From: Climacium dendroides
Taxonomy: Eukaryota; Streptophyta; Bryopsida; Hypnales; Climaciaceae
Length of the DNA: 64,000 bases
Reading direction: 5' to 3'
NCBI GenBank assembly: GCA_950106755.1
Contig: OX467084.1
Location: forward strand, 28,585,213-28,649,212
This document shows positions 24,259-35,673 of this stretch, one piece after another; within the stretch, counting starts at the first letter, position 1; each line of letters starts with the position of its first letter. A model generated the notes under the pieces. The model was given only the letters and a program-made list of their open reading frames with translations. It ran no database searches and was not told where the DNA came from. The translations under genes were made by a program, and so were the position numbers.

Positions 24259-27200
24259 TGTGAGTGCTCATTTGGTCACTCATGATTCGGAATTGTTTTT
24301 TTTGGATTTTATAAAGTTTTGAGTGTAGTTTTATATACCAAAAGCCCAAAAAAGAGTGAATAACCAAAACGGATATGTCACATACCAATATGACCATTGG
24401 TCCTAATTGAGGCATTTCTTGTTATTTGTAACCAAATTCTGCATGTAGATAGGGTAGAAACCTAGAAATTGTACAAAATAACCATGTTTAGTAGAAATTG
24501 CCCAACTTGTCTAAACCTGCCTTTTAGTGACAGATCCTAACCAAATTAGTCCAAGGGAACTATGTAAAAACCTTAGTATAGATTCTCAAAGAGAGGTTTC
24601 AGTTTTCCCATTCCATTGGCAAAATAGTAGAAACTCCAATTGTTAGCTTGTAGGTGAAGAAAACTCAAGACGAATCATAGGAGGGCATCTACAACTTAAG
24701 TACGGTAGTTCGAAGTAGAAATCATGCCAGGAGTCAACGGAGCAATCGGCTCACCAAGATTCCCTTTTATTTGGAAGATTCCTTTTTTTTATCGGAAGTT
24801 AAAGGAAATAGCAGGATTTGATTCTCCCTCCTTAGATGTGCAAAACGGGAATATGAGTTTGCACATCCCTTGTGGAACTCCATGAGAGGTTCCATGAAAA
24901 TTCTCGATTTTTTCTAATCTTTAAAAGATCTTTTTCCGGGTAGTCAACTATTGGAAGTAATGATGGGAAATTCCTAGAAATTACCCAAGCAGCGGTAAAA
25001 TCTCACTAAAAATCAGGTTAGTTTCTTTTATGTTAATAATAAGCTCCAATAAGTTTCATAGCATTCTGATAGTCAGAAGATGCAAAACCATCAAGATCCT
25101 CCAAAATTGGCAAATTTAAAGATTAATCGTGGAGTTGACCGGTGTACGGGGAGCATATGGAATTGGATTAAGGTTAAAGCGGGGTCTTTTCTTACTCCCT
25201 TACATCTACTAAAGAGCCTAGGCTAGTTACTTTTCTTAGAAAAGTTGATCTCCCAAAGTTGAGTTTTTATCCAATTTTGGTCTTCTAGTTAGCGCTAGAA
25301 ATCTTTGTGATTTTGACGTAGGAAAAAGGGGAGGGGGTTTTCTTAAACTAAAAATGGCCTTCTGAAGCCAATGGCGCAATCCGTTTATGATTTGGAGCAT
25401 TTCTCCAAAAGTTAGGAATTTGGACCAGCGTAGAAGTGAAAATTGGGCAAATTAGATGAAAATCTTAATTGATAAGATTACCTTGTAGGAAAAGAGAGGA
25501 GGGGGGTGCCCTTGGGAGAGTATATAAGGGCACCCATTTTCCTCTCAAAACACCCCTTAGGTTCATTTTGAACTGCCTTGTTTTCATTTGGGTCCATTTA
25601 GTTGGATTTTGGCCATTTAGGCCACGTTGCCAAATTTCCTTGTTTTTGGAGCATTTCAAGCTACTTTGTTGTTGTTTTTGGAGCTCTCTTGAAGGACTTG
25701 GGGTCCCTTCAAGCTTAGCTATTTTCTTGTGGTGTTTCTTGTGGGTTATTTGAAGCTTGGGTGATGTTTTGTGGAACTCTTATATTTTGTTGCCGTCTTG
25801 TAAGTGTTTTGAACTAACTTTGTACTAATACTAGAGGTTCTTCCCTTGTGATTGGCGATGCCGCTTAGGGAAGTCCTTTAGCTTGCTATTCCTCTAACTT
25901 GTACTAATTGTAGTAGTGTTTTGTACCATTAACACTCACTTGTTGTCTTAGTGGTTTTTGTGTGTTATTTGACCTCTAATTGTCCCTAGGCAATAAAGCT
26001 CTTGAAAAATTTGGTTAGAATTTCCTCCGTATTTAAAAATACGGCGAAGCTTTGACTTTGTGTATTTAGAGTCGGGAGTCTTTTTAGTGATTTTCGTAAA
26101 ACCACAGCGAAGCTTTGACTTTGATTAGAAGGAAGTTATAGAATTTTTAGTGAATTCCCAAGAGCCGGCGAAGCTTTGACTTTGGAAAGAAATAGAGTTT
26201 TTTTAAAATTTTAGAGTGTTTAGAAATACGGCAAAGCTTTGCAAGAAATTCTCACCAAGCTTAGTTTTCGGAAAAAATGCACTTTGGGAACCCCAAGCTT
26301 AGTATCCAAAATTAGCACCATAGTTGTTGTGTTAACCTCCAAAAATTAGTGTTCCATTTTTAATAGTCACCAAGAAGTAGTACCAAAATTTCATTAGGAA
26401 AAAGAGTCCAAAAAACCCTCCAACATCCCCCGAACCGAACTGTCCAGAGAAGAAATTGAACTGTCAAGAACCGATTCACAAAGGGCCACACAGGAAAGGG
26501 GTCTGGCTTATCTCGGGTTGCCACATGGCAGTGCCACCTCATCGATGACTGGGACGGATCCAAGCAACCCGAGGGAAACACGTGGCGTAGTGGTAACTCC
26601 CGGTCTTGTGTTCCTGCCTGATCGAGTGTTCTGGTGACTTCCTGCTGATCGTGTGTTCTGGGCTCCCGGTCTGTCTTTCGGTGGCTCTCTGGTCTATGCA
26701 CTGGACTGTTGGACTGCCGCGGCCTTTGGCCAAAAATTCAGATTTTCCATTGAGAGGAAACTCAAATAAAAGAGAAAAATAGATCAAAGGACAAGCTAAA
26801 TTTTATATGTAGGAAGAGGCTTTTAAAAAAATAGAGAGAGAGAGATGAAGTAGAATAGACGGGAGGATAGAAATTAGAAATAAAATTAGAAGAGAGAAAT
26901 TAGAAGTAGTATCAATTGCAACTCTTCACTTTACAAATACAACCATAAGAAAAGAATAGAATAGAACTTAGAACCTCTCATAGACTCCTCAACTCTCTTC
27001 AAAACTCAATAGAATGGAATGCAAATGAAGAAGGAGAAGAGTCCAATTAGAAGTTGAAGAGAAAATTAGAAGTCGGATTAGGTGGAAATCCGTGGGAGTC
27101 ATTTTGAACCAATAGAACTTAGATAAAATAATAATTGACTTGAAGAGTTGATAGAAGATCAATTATTGTTTATAGGCCAAGTCAACCATATGAATACAAT

Positions 27201-28116
27201 AATGGAGGGGGAATAGTGTAGAAGGGAAAGAAGTGATAGTAAAAGAAAAGAAATAGTACAAGCCTTATCTTTTGTATTTTCAGCCCTACTTTAAGCTGTG
27301 AGAAAAATTACCAAACGACTTCAACTAATGGCAAATGATGGGGATCTCAATGGAGTGATGGATAACCTATCGGATTATGTCTCCATCGAGGTATGAACTC
27401 AACTTCTCCTATTTCTTTTGATGTCCAAAGTTTAGCATTTATACCATTAAACCGAACTTCAAATATGATTCAGAGGGTCTAGAGTAGGTTTTAGTCAAAG
27501 TTTATCATTTTATATTTGTATATTAGGTCTAGAGGATTCCAAAAACATATAACACCTAGAAAACCGAGTTAAAACGACCAAGATATGGAAGGATGAAGTT
27601 TAGGGGTCAAAATGGATGAAAGTTAGATAAATCATCCAAAGTCAACCATATTAGAAAGTCAAATAATAAATAGAGTTCAGAGCCCAAAAATCAAATATCA
27701 AGTAATATTATAAGGTATATTAGTAGAAATCAATGGATGAAGTTTGATGAACCAATTAGCGGTCCAATTTCATCCTTCCATAACTATTGTTAGAAGGCTC
27801 GGATGAGGTCGAGTTTTATATTTTTAGAAATGGCATAACATGTTCTATCACCTAAAAATGATAAATCTAGACTGAATTCATTTTGAATAAAAACCACATT
27901 GGCTTAGTTAGTTGAGATAAAAGGGTAAAACTTATAGTTATTTAGAATTTCTTGTTGTTTTGTTTATTTTTCACATGTAAGAGTTAGAAAAGATCCATTG
28001 CTTGGAAGGCACAATGGATTGACGCTAGGCACCCTTAGGACAAAACTTACAAAACAATACTAAGAACCTGGTTGTGCAACGCTAGTTTACCATGGGTGGG
28101 TAAAAAAGTGCTCACA
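24259..28116 (+). mobile_element. Giant solo LTR (3858 bp) nested in the MULE
   Basis: Starts TGTGAGTGCTC, ends AGTGCTCACA (TG...CA with inverted ends), flanked by the 5-bp duplication GTCAC. No second copy lies next to it and no gag/pol reading frame is present, so it fits a solo LTR left by recombination. A TATA box at 25521 marks a likely start of transcription; an AATAAAGC at ~25992 may serve as poly(A) signal. Parts unique to this copy: four copies of CGAAGCTTTGACTTTG-like sequence at 26040-26240 and a GC-rich patch at 26480-26740. Collinear homology to 55223-58966 defines the family. It sits inside intron 3 of the cargo gene, in the opposite sense. Confidence 0.85.
25521..25528 (+). promoter_or_regulatory. 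TATA box of solo LTR 1
   Basis: TATATAAG in the same place as TATATAAA at 56486 in the second LTR copy. Both are followed by a CT-rich stretch containing CTCTCAAA, typical of the U3/R border of an LTR promoter. Confidence 0.6.
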
Positions 28117-28726
28117 GTCACCCATCCTTGAGCTATTCCTCTCTACCTTTGCTTAACTCCAATGTACTTAGCACCCTCCTACCACGGCTTCTAAACCTTG
28201 GAGATGTTGAAGACTTGAAAATTTAGGACTTTGTAAGATGAATGCAAGAATGACTTGTACTACTTGGTGTCACAACTTATTTGCTCAATCTTCATTCAAT
28301 CACTACTTTTAGAGTATTAATGCAAACAAGTTGAAATTTGAAATGAAGGTACATATGACTACTCCAAACATAATTCATATTTTTCTTATGAAATAAAATA
28401 ATAATTACAAGTGTGACATATATAAATTAAAAAGAACCCTCGGTCATATGTTACACTTGTAATTTTTGGAGTTGGAAGTACTATGAATTTGGAGCTAAAA
28501 TTTTGGGAGGATGCTACACCACTTGACCTAAGGATTTCTAAAAACGATAAAAACTCCTTGTTGTAGGCATCTACAAAGTATGAAATCAAACTAGACTATT
28601 ATCTCATAAAAAAAAATTGTATTTTTGAGACTTCTTTCCCATGGAATTCTTAGCAAAGGCCATTTCTTATTGTAATTTTTACATTATAAAAAGAAATCGA
28701 AATAAAATTCCACCAAGTTACCTAGG

Positions 28727-29690
28727 GAGTTCGGCACCAAAGACTCATTGCAAGGCTTTTGTGAACCCTTTCTCAAACTAGTGGGTGCATCCATAGGTCA
28801 TTGGGTGGACAAGAGTTTAAAAAACAAGATGGCAACGGACTTGCCCTAAAGAAGGTTCGGTGCCAAAGCCTCATTTTAGGGGCTCATTTGAGCCTTCTCC
28901 TATAGCTGGTGGGTACAATTTGACGTCAAAGGTAGGGGACGGGCCTTCAAATTCATACTTAGGACATGCCAAATGAGGTAGTTTTCTTAATTTTATACTT
29001 GATACCCCTAAATTTGTGCTTAAGCCTCTTATTTTGAGAAAAAAGAAGGTCAACATGTCGTTGATTGACGTTAGGCGGATTTCAAGTGAGCGAGAGGCTA
29101 ATCGGATGGGCATGGATGGGTGGGTGGACGGGCGGCCTGTCAAGCAGCTAGACAATCCTAGGCTAGCTCCAAAGAGGGTTCGGCGCCGAAGCCTCATCTA
29201 GAGGGCCCATTTGAGCCCTGTCCTACAACTAGTGGGTACAACCTTACGTCAACGGGGGCAGACAAGAGTTCAAAACAACATGGCATCGGGCCCGCTTCAA
29301 AGAGGGTTTGGCGCCGAATCCTCATTTGGGGGGCCCATTTGAGCCCTTTCTTGTAACTGGTGGGTACAACCTAACGTCAAGGGCGGGAGACGAGAATTCA
29401 AAAAAAGATGGCAACGAGCCAGCCTCAAAGAGGGTTCGGCACCGAAGCCTCATTTTGGAGGCTTAGTTGAGCCTTCTCCTAGAGTTGGTGGATACAACCT
29501 AACGTCAAGGGGGGAGACAACAGTTCGAAACAAGATGGCAACGGGCCCGCCCCAAAGAGGGTTCGGCACCGAAACTTCATTGCGAGGGCTCAAAAATCAA
29601 ATAGTGAGCCTTGGTCCAAACACTCTAGTTTTATTGTGGACATTTGGCACATGTGAGCCGGCCTCCACTGCTTGTGGGTGCTCTTTGATG
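28727..29690. repeat. ~127-bp tandem repeat with palindrome TTCGGCGCCGAA
   Basis: Units begin near 28731, 28859, 29181, 29309, 29438 and 29563, spaced 125-129 bp except one gap of 322 bp that holds extra sequence (~28925-29165). Shared order: CAAAGAGGGTTCGGCGCCGAAGC-like start (seen here in pieces), CTCATTT, GGGCCCATTTGAGCC, GGTGGGTACAA, ACGTCAA, AGATGGCAACGG. The palindrome is perfect at 29179-29190 and altered mostly at CpG positions elsewhere. It lies in intron 2-3 space of the cargo gene, upstream of the nested LTR. Confidence 0.8.
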
Positions 29691-30098
29691 TTGCGGAGGG
29701 GAGGTAAAGCCCTATTCCGACTACGTGATTCATTCAATTTAGAAGAGGACCTTTGAGGCCTGTAGAGAGATCAAAAAATAGATGAAAGTGCAATGATGGA
29801 GTGACTTACTGCATCTAAAGCCTTTGAAGGTGTGCTTTGTGCACAATCGTCCAGATCTTCATTGCCTTGGTTGTTCTGTTGTAGCTCGTAGTCATGATTA
29901 TTCCTATCTTGATCGGTCTCTTGAAACTGCTCTCCACTTGTCTCCTCTATTTGCGCATACTCTGACACTAATGTTGCCTTCTAAAACATTGATCTAAGTA
30001 TCGTCATTTTCGAGCTTCTAGTAACAAAACCCTATACCCCAATGACTTGGTATTAAACATATCAATGTTAATTCACCCTTATATTATACTTGCGACAG

Positions 30099-30191
30099 GA
30101 ACTCGAGCAAACCATATTGCAATTGACGTCCAAGGGAGAGGATATGGCCGCAAGATGCAAAGAGTGCTTGAACGTTCTAGTGCATGCGGAG
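30099..30191 (+). other. Possible captured or cryptic exon
   Basis: A 93-bp open segment (31 codons) preceded by CAG and followed by GTAAAT. Its + strand reading contains EQTILQLTSKGEDMAARCK and KECLNVLVHAE, which looks protein-like and is GC-richer than its surroundings. It sits inside intron 1 of the minus-strand cargo gene. It could be a captured host fragment of the Pack-MULE kind or chance; the reverse frame is also open. Confidence 0.25.
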
Positions 30192-30624
30192 GTAAATGAG
30201 CGCTTGGACCAAAATCCTCATCTAGTTACTATTAATTCCACAATCAACATCAATATGCTCAAAACCTAAAGAATGATTTGCAATAGACCACATTATTTTG
30301 TAGGACATCAAAGATATTCTTCAGCCAATGGATACTTACTTTGCTTTGTTCTTCACTTGACAACTCTTCTTCAGTCTCGCATTCAGACATGAATGGTTGA
30401 TTGTCTTGCGATCCCGCAAATCATGATATCTCGCCTTCCAATGGAAGAGTCTCAACAACTTCTTTCAACAAAGCACCTTGATACGAAAGTGTTCTAGTTG
30501 TACTAGTAAGGTCTATGCCTGAACGTTGAAGTTGTTGCCTAAACATTCTAGATTTGGCTAGTTGCTTTCTAGATGAATAACGAAACTCACTCCTCCGCTT
30601 CTTCTTCCTATCTCCCTTCTGCAT

Positions 30625-31619
30625 TTGGCTCAATAGAACATCATTAAGCTCTCCACTATACTATCTTCTATTGAGTTGGAAAATGTGGCAATGCCCTTAC
30701 TACAAACGTTTCTCAATAACAAACAATTGAATTTGAAATACTCAATCACGGACTCTTTCTCCGTATATCAATCTTTGTTAATACTACTAATCATCACGCA
30801 CATCGAATCTCAATAGTAACTGAAGTGACATTTTCTACATCTTTATGCTCTCGATGGCCAACTGGTAGGTACAACCTTGTAAGCTTGATCTAGCGGCCAC
30901 GACAATATTTCCAACAACCCTAAACACGCTCATTCAACGCTCTACTTCAAGTATGAAGTAAATTATGACTATTTGAATACTCCAATTAGATGTCTATACT
31001 TTTCAAGATTGTTTATTTTATTTAGATTGTCATATCTTTTATAAATAGAAAGGCTATTCTAGCAATCTAACTGTCACCGTCACTAAAATCTAGTAGGTCC
31101 CTATTACACTTACACTCGCCGCCAGTTCGTTGTCCTTGTAAATTTGAAATCCACCATAAATAAAAGTAATTCAAACTAACATCTACATTATGGTTCATTG
31201 TAGTTCTCCGATGAAAGGCCTTTTTTCAAACATGTATTCTCTAATAATGATAAATCTATATAATTGAACCAGCATCTATTGATACTATGGATTAGACTTC
31301 ATTCACAATTCTATTGTATAATTATTTCATAACGCCAACACCCTTTATTATTATACTTACAGAATTACAAGCAACCCACCTATCTGACACGCGCCGGCAA
31401 CTTTTCAAAAATATATCCTTTTCATCAATACATGACTCTCGTCATTTTTTCTAATTAAAACGTCTCTTAATCACCCTCTTTATTAATTCTATCTGTCTAT
31501 GTCTTCATACAGTGATGTTTGCATAACCTCTTGCATCAAAATATATACCTGCAGAACTCTTGGATTTAAATTCTATTCACAATTCCCATGTTGTCCGTGT
31601 CTTTCTTTTCTCCATTGCA
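30625..31619. promoter_or_regulatory. Inter-gene region between the two divergent MULE genes
   Basis: About 1 kb of AT-rich DNA between the first recognised codon of the minus-strand cargo gene and the ATG of the plus-strand transposase. By position it should hold both promoters. No specific box can be assigned. A further 5' coding exon of the cargo gene could lie here, as its frame stays open upstream of the ATG at 30624. Confidence 0.4.
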
Positions 31620-34600
31620 ATGGCTAATTCTCAAAATCCTCCCATGGTGCTAATTCATGCTGATGGCCAAGGAGTTCTTATTTCTTTTCAAGTAGGAGCT
31701 GATGGAAAGTGCACAGTCAGTGCTCTTCGTTTACATCTTCGTTTTCAATTTCTAGAAGGATCTATGCATGTTGATGAGGAGGTCTTTGATGTTGATTCCG
31801 GAGAACTTCTTCACACTATAGGTCATGAGTCCTCTATGAATGATCAAGGTCAGTGTTGGATTCTGAAGTCGGGGACGTACCGAGTGTATGGATTGAAAGA
31901 TCCTCTTCAAGGTGCATGCACTAAGATCCTCACCCCTAGGGTGTCATCTACATGCACCCTGCAGACACCTATGCTCCGAAAGGTTAAGATTGAGCCTTGC
32001 GAACGTATCGTCCATCTCTTGAGTGATGATTCTGAAGATGCGCTCCCCAGTAGATTGCCGTCTTCTACTATTCCAATCCCCAATCCTACTGTAATATGTC
32101 ACCCTTCGCATGATACAAATTCATCGCAAGGCAGTCATCCAAGTACTTCTAAGCCTCCGATTCCGCCACGGATTGATGACTATGTGAGCGTTGTTCATTG
32201 TCTCAAAAAATTAGTTGCAAGGAAAAGGTCGAAGTCCATCTTGTCTAAGGTAGACTTCACCAAAATAAAAACCAACAAAGTGGAATTCTTTCCCCCTAGA
32301 TTTGATGGCGACGTGATGTTTGAGTTCCCCCCGCCGGGGAAATATGCATCACAGTCACAAGAAAAGCTCCTTTATGGCATGGACAAACGCCATGATGGCC
32401 ATGCTTGGACTCGCACCATCACCTCCAATATCAAGAATGACATGGGTTTAACATTTAGAATGTCTTCGTGCTTAGGTCATTTGCAATGTACCAACGCAGC
32501 TTGCGATTATTTATCTCGTGTGCACCGGTCCTCCCAAGCTAACGAAACCGAATGGGATGGAATCTCCTCGTTCACCTTTGAAGTTGGATCTAACCCTCCA
32601 AAAGGCTCAACTGTCGTGTGTAAAATCTGCAAGGTTTCTTCGTCATGCTTAGATGGGTGCTTGGCTAAGATTTATTATGTTCTTGGTCATGGAAACATGA
32701 CTCATGCATGTGTGCACCTCAGAATCCATTGTCATCCTATGAAGATTGGCGAAGACAGAGATGTTGCTGAGAAGATAAAGAGCCTCATTGGTGAACAAGT
32801 AGAGAAGACTCCAACAGCAACTAATTCTGCCATTGTCCTTGAAGCCAGCAAGGAATTCCTTGGTGAATTGCTTCTTTCTGCAGATGGAGCAATGCAGAAG
32901 GAACCTACTCTCGATGAGCTCATACCGGTGTTTGATAAGTTCAAACACATGTCTTCCCCGAGTATTCGGAATCAAGTCACGACGTTTCGGTACTTGAGAC
33001 GTTTTGGAGTCATGGACAGCATCACCAAACTTAGAGGGTCTAGCTATTGGGCATTTGTCTAGGAGAACAAATTCCCTGGCCAAGGGTCTAAGTCCGACAA
33101 GGTCTTTGTTTTCAAGATGTCTGAGATCGGGCCAGGAAGTGGAGTTGATCTCGTGACAAGAATGCAACTGGGTGGAGATTTACAGAATGCATGGATGATG
33201 TTCGACCATGTCAAGCGTGTAAAGGGCTGGACTTCCATGGCCTGCCATGTTTATGATGCTACTTATTGTCGGATAATGACCATTGCAGTGTGTGATATGC
33301 AGTTGGAAGATGTTGCCGCTCAAATCATCTTCTGGAAGAACTTGAATGCTATTGTGGCCAAATACAACTTTTCTAACGTACAATTCAAGGGCTTCATGGC
33401 AGACAATGCGCAATCAAATTGGAATGCAATTCGTATTGTGTATGGTAGCGGTGATGCTTCAATTCCTATGGAAGACTAAGAACGTACTTGTTTGTTCCAT
33501 TGGACCCAGTCATTGGAGAAACATACAAAGGCTGACATTCGGGCGGACCTGCAATGACAACATCGTCAATTGTGCATGCAATACAAGAATGCCAAGTCGT
33601 TAGCAGAGGCTGAGGAGCGGTACCTTGCTATCAGATCATGGTGGCTTTCCTCCGGGGCAATGACTGATGAAGGAGTCGTTCGTCTTGACCTATGGCTTGC
33701 TTTCTGGCACTTCCGCTATCGCCAATGGGGTGGTTTCATGGATTTGGTGAGTTTACACTTTGCTCCAGGCCTTTTTGCTTTTAATTTTCTGTAAAATTGT
33801 AACCTCACTCTAAATTATACTACCATTCATTTGACATCACAGGCCCTTTCTGAGGATGAGCTTGCTGAAATGCCCTCATGCAATTTAGTGGAGACTGTAC
33901 ACAACAAGTGGCTTCAACAGAGCGGTAAACGAGGTAATGACTTGTATGTGGCAACTGTCGATGATTACGTACGTGCTTTCATGCAAATGGTTGCCTACTA
34001 CCAGTATTTGAATGGTGAGAGACCGGGTACTGGACCTGGAAAAGAAGAATTGTTGCTTCGAGTCGCCCAACGAACCGCCCAACGTTTTGGCAACCTGAAA
34101 TTGCTTCATCAAGCGCTTCGAAACATACCTGGAGCTGCCGGTTTCTGCACTCGCGAGCCTCATCTTCAAGGTGAGGAAGTATTTCTCTCCCTCAAGCGCA
34201 AAGCAAATCTTCCTCCTGGATCGGAGTTCGACTCTCATAGACCTGACAAGATTAGCATCTCTCGCCCTCGGGTACAAACGCGAGCAGGAGGTGCAATATT
34301 TTATGATCTCACTTCAGAGGGTGACGCACAGCAAGAAGTAACTGAAGACCTGCATAATAATCCGGTTCAACTAGAAACACCTACTACAGTTCCAACCATG
34401 GAGCATGTGAAGGCTGTACAAGAAACAATATGCAATGAGCATGAATGGCACATTGCGCGACTTCCAAAGATGTTAGCGAAGGCTTGCTTCGCTCAACAGG
34501 CCATCACCAAGAAGAAATGTGTGGCACGAATTGTACAGGATGGAAAAAGTACGGATGCATCAACTTACAACGGCATCATGCACAACAATAGGAAGAATAA

Positions 34601-35294
34601 ACAAGAGCGCATGCAGTTCTTCTTCTGCAACGACGACATTGAGAGGTGCGTGAAGGGTACTCGTCGTAAGTGGGTGGTTTCCAAACCTGCAGTTCCAGAA
34701 GTTTGGCCTGTCAAGATTGGCACCAATCTCACACAGAAGGAGATTCTAGACTTGGAGAACGTTGGTTTTCGATTGGCACCACGTCTGGAGCTCTCTCCAA
34801 GGAAGCTATTCAGGGAAGAGGGGTCATTGGTGGACCTGTCAGAGTATCCTACCTCGGAGTTCTCTAACGACTTTCCAAAGCGCAGATTTGGGAAGAACAT
34901 CAGGCGGAATCCAAAGGCACCTTCAACGAAGCACGCCAATTCCTGTGCATCTGCTCTTACTGTCATTGGGCAGATTTTAAAGGTTTCTATGGTACCAATT
35001 CCTGCCCTGGGTTGCATCATCACCTTTGAGTCCCGAAATGGTCTCAAAATTTCGCAATATTTAATTACGATTGGCCAATTTCCCAGTTGTTCATGCCCCT
35101 TCTTCAAAGACATGTCAGACAAATCATTGGGAAAGCATGGACAATGGACAAATTGTAAGCATCTGTACTACATATTTCATGTAGTTTGTGGATTGGACAA
35201 TGAGATAGATGTTTTTATGCACACTCCTAGTTTCAGCTTCAATGAAATTAAGCGTGTTATTCAGATGGTGCTACTTAAGCAACCAGCAACTTAG
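31620..35294 (+). pseudogene. MULE transposase with SWIM zinc finger, nonsense-mutated
   Basis: DDE-type transposase of the Mutator-like superfamily, ~1190 codons in two exons (31620-33746 and 33843-35294; intron GTGAGT...ACAG). The N-terminal ~350 residues are variable; around 300-390 lies a Cys/His-rich DNA-binding-like region (CTNAACDYL, CKICKV, HLRIHCHP). The MULE core follows: VYDATYCRIMTIAVCDMQ with the first Asp, FKGFMADNAQSNWNAIR with the second, and AEAEERYLAIRSWW as candidate Glu. Near the C-terminus is a SWIM finger, CSCPFF...NCKHLYYIF (CxCx(n)CxH). Start at ATGGCT 31620. The frame is interrupted by TAG at 33060, TAA at 33477 and TGA at 33555, with no frameshift, so decay is by point mutation only. 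The protein would have acted in the nucleus on the element's TIRs. Confidence 0.85.
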
Positions 35295-35673
35295 AAATGC
35301 TATTGAGCCTAAGGGCTACATTGTACAATTCTCTTTTTAGATTGAATGAAACAGTGGTGAGACTAAAAGGGCCACCACGAAGTTGTTGTTGTACATTTTG
35401 ACTACTCATTGAATCATCATTGACATTGAAAATTTCAAAGGTGTGTACATTTTTGTTCACATTTTGCTGCCATCCTACAGTAATAGTGGTCAAAAGTACG
35501 TGAATAATTTCATTCCTACGATCATAGGAGCACCCTTATTCAACGGTAATAGGTCCAAATAATTATTAAATTTGGACCTAAACCTTTTTTATTTCTATTT
35601 TTGATAAATTCCCACTAAATGTTCATTATTTTATTCTTTTTTCTACTCTATGCTCTCCATTCACCGCTCTAGG
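35295..35673. other. Right subterminal region of the MULE
   Basis: 3' UTR of the transposase, then AT-rich DNA leading into the right TIR. The GCTCACCGCTCACCGCTCT block near 35660 is the mirror of the GGTGAG repeats at the left end. Confidence 0.45.

Larger units (their letters stand above)
19069..30624 (-). pseudogene. ParB-like domain / DNA methyltransferase fusion, 13 exons, decayed
   Basis: Exons (minus): 30624-30340, 29980-29810, 23553-23479, 23317-22737, 22648-22453, 22342-22145, 22042-21827, 21718-21479, 21317-20570, 20428-20081, 19939-19700, 19595-19394, 19306-19069; about 1247 codons. N-terminal exons are basic (KKKRR) then acidic. Exon 4 gives a ParB/sulfiredoxin-like domain: a segment RPIQEVDVATLEKRF, then WDGNHRFTTWW near residue 325. 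Exon 9 ends with a basic stretch (SKRKRLRKADKEK). Exons 10-12 give an amino-methyltransferase fold in permuted order: motif IV region DLLIADIPENLL, then ILDWNASTGAS and LGRHILAFEEDPE, matching the D-P-F-x-G-S-G and G-x-E pattern of motif I. The catalytic (D/N/S)PP(Y/F/W) reads DIPE, so activity is doubtful. Breaks: in-frame stops at 30421, 20921, 20765; frame changes near 21680-21718 and at ~19793. The other junctions keep phase. Confidence 0.75.

Noticed and set aside
24259..28116. Reading the LTR as a protein-coding retroelement
   Set aside because: No reverse transcriptase, integrase or gag motif in any frame; the borders fit a solo LTR.
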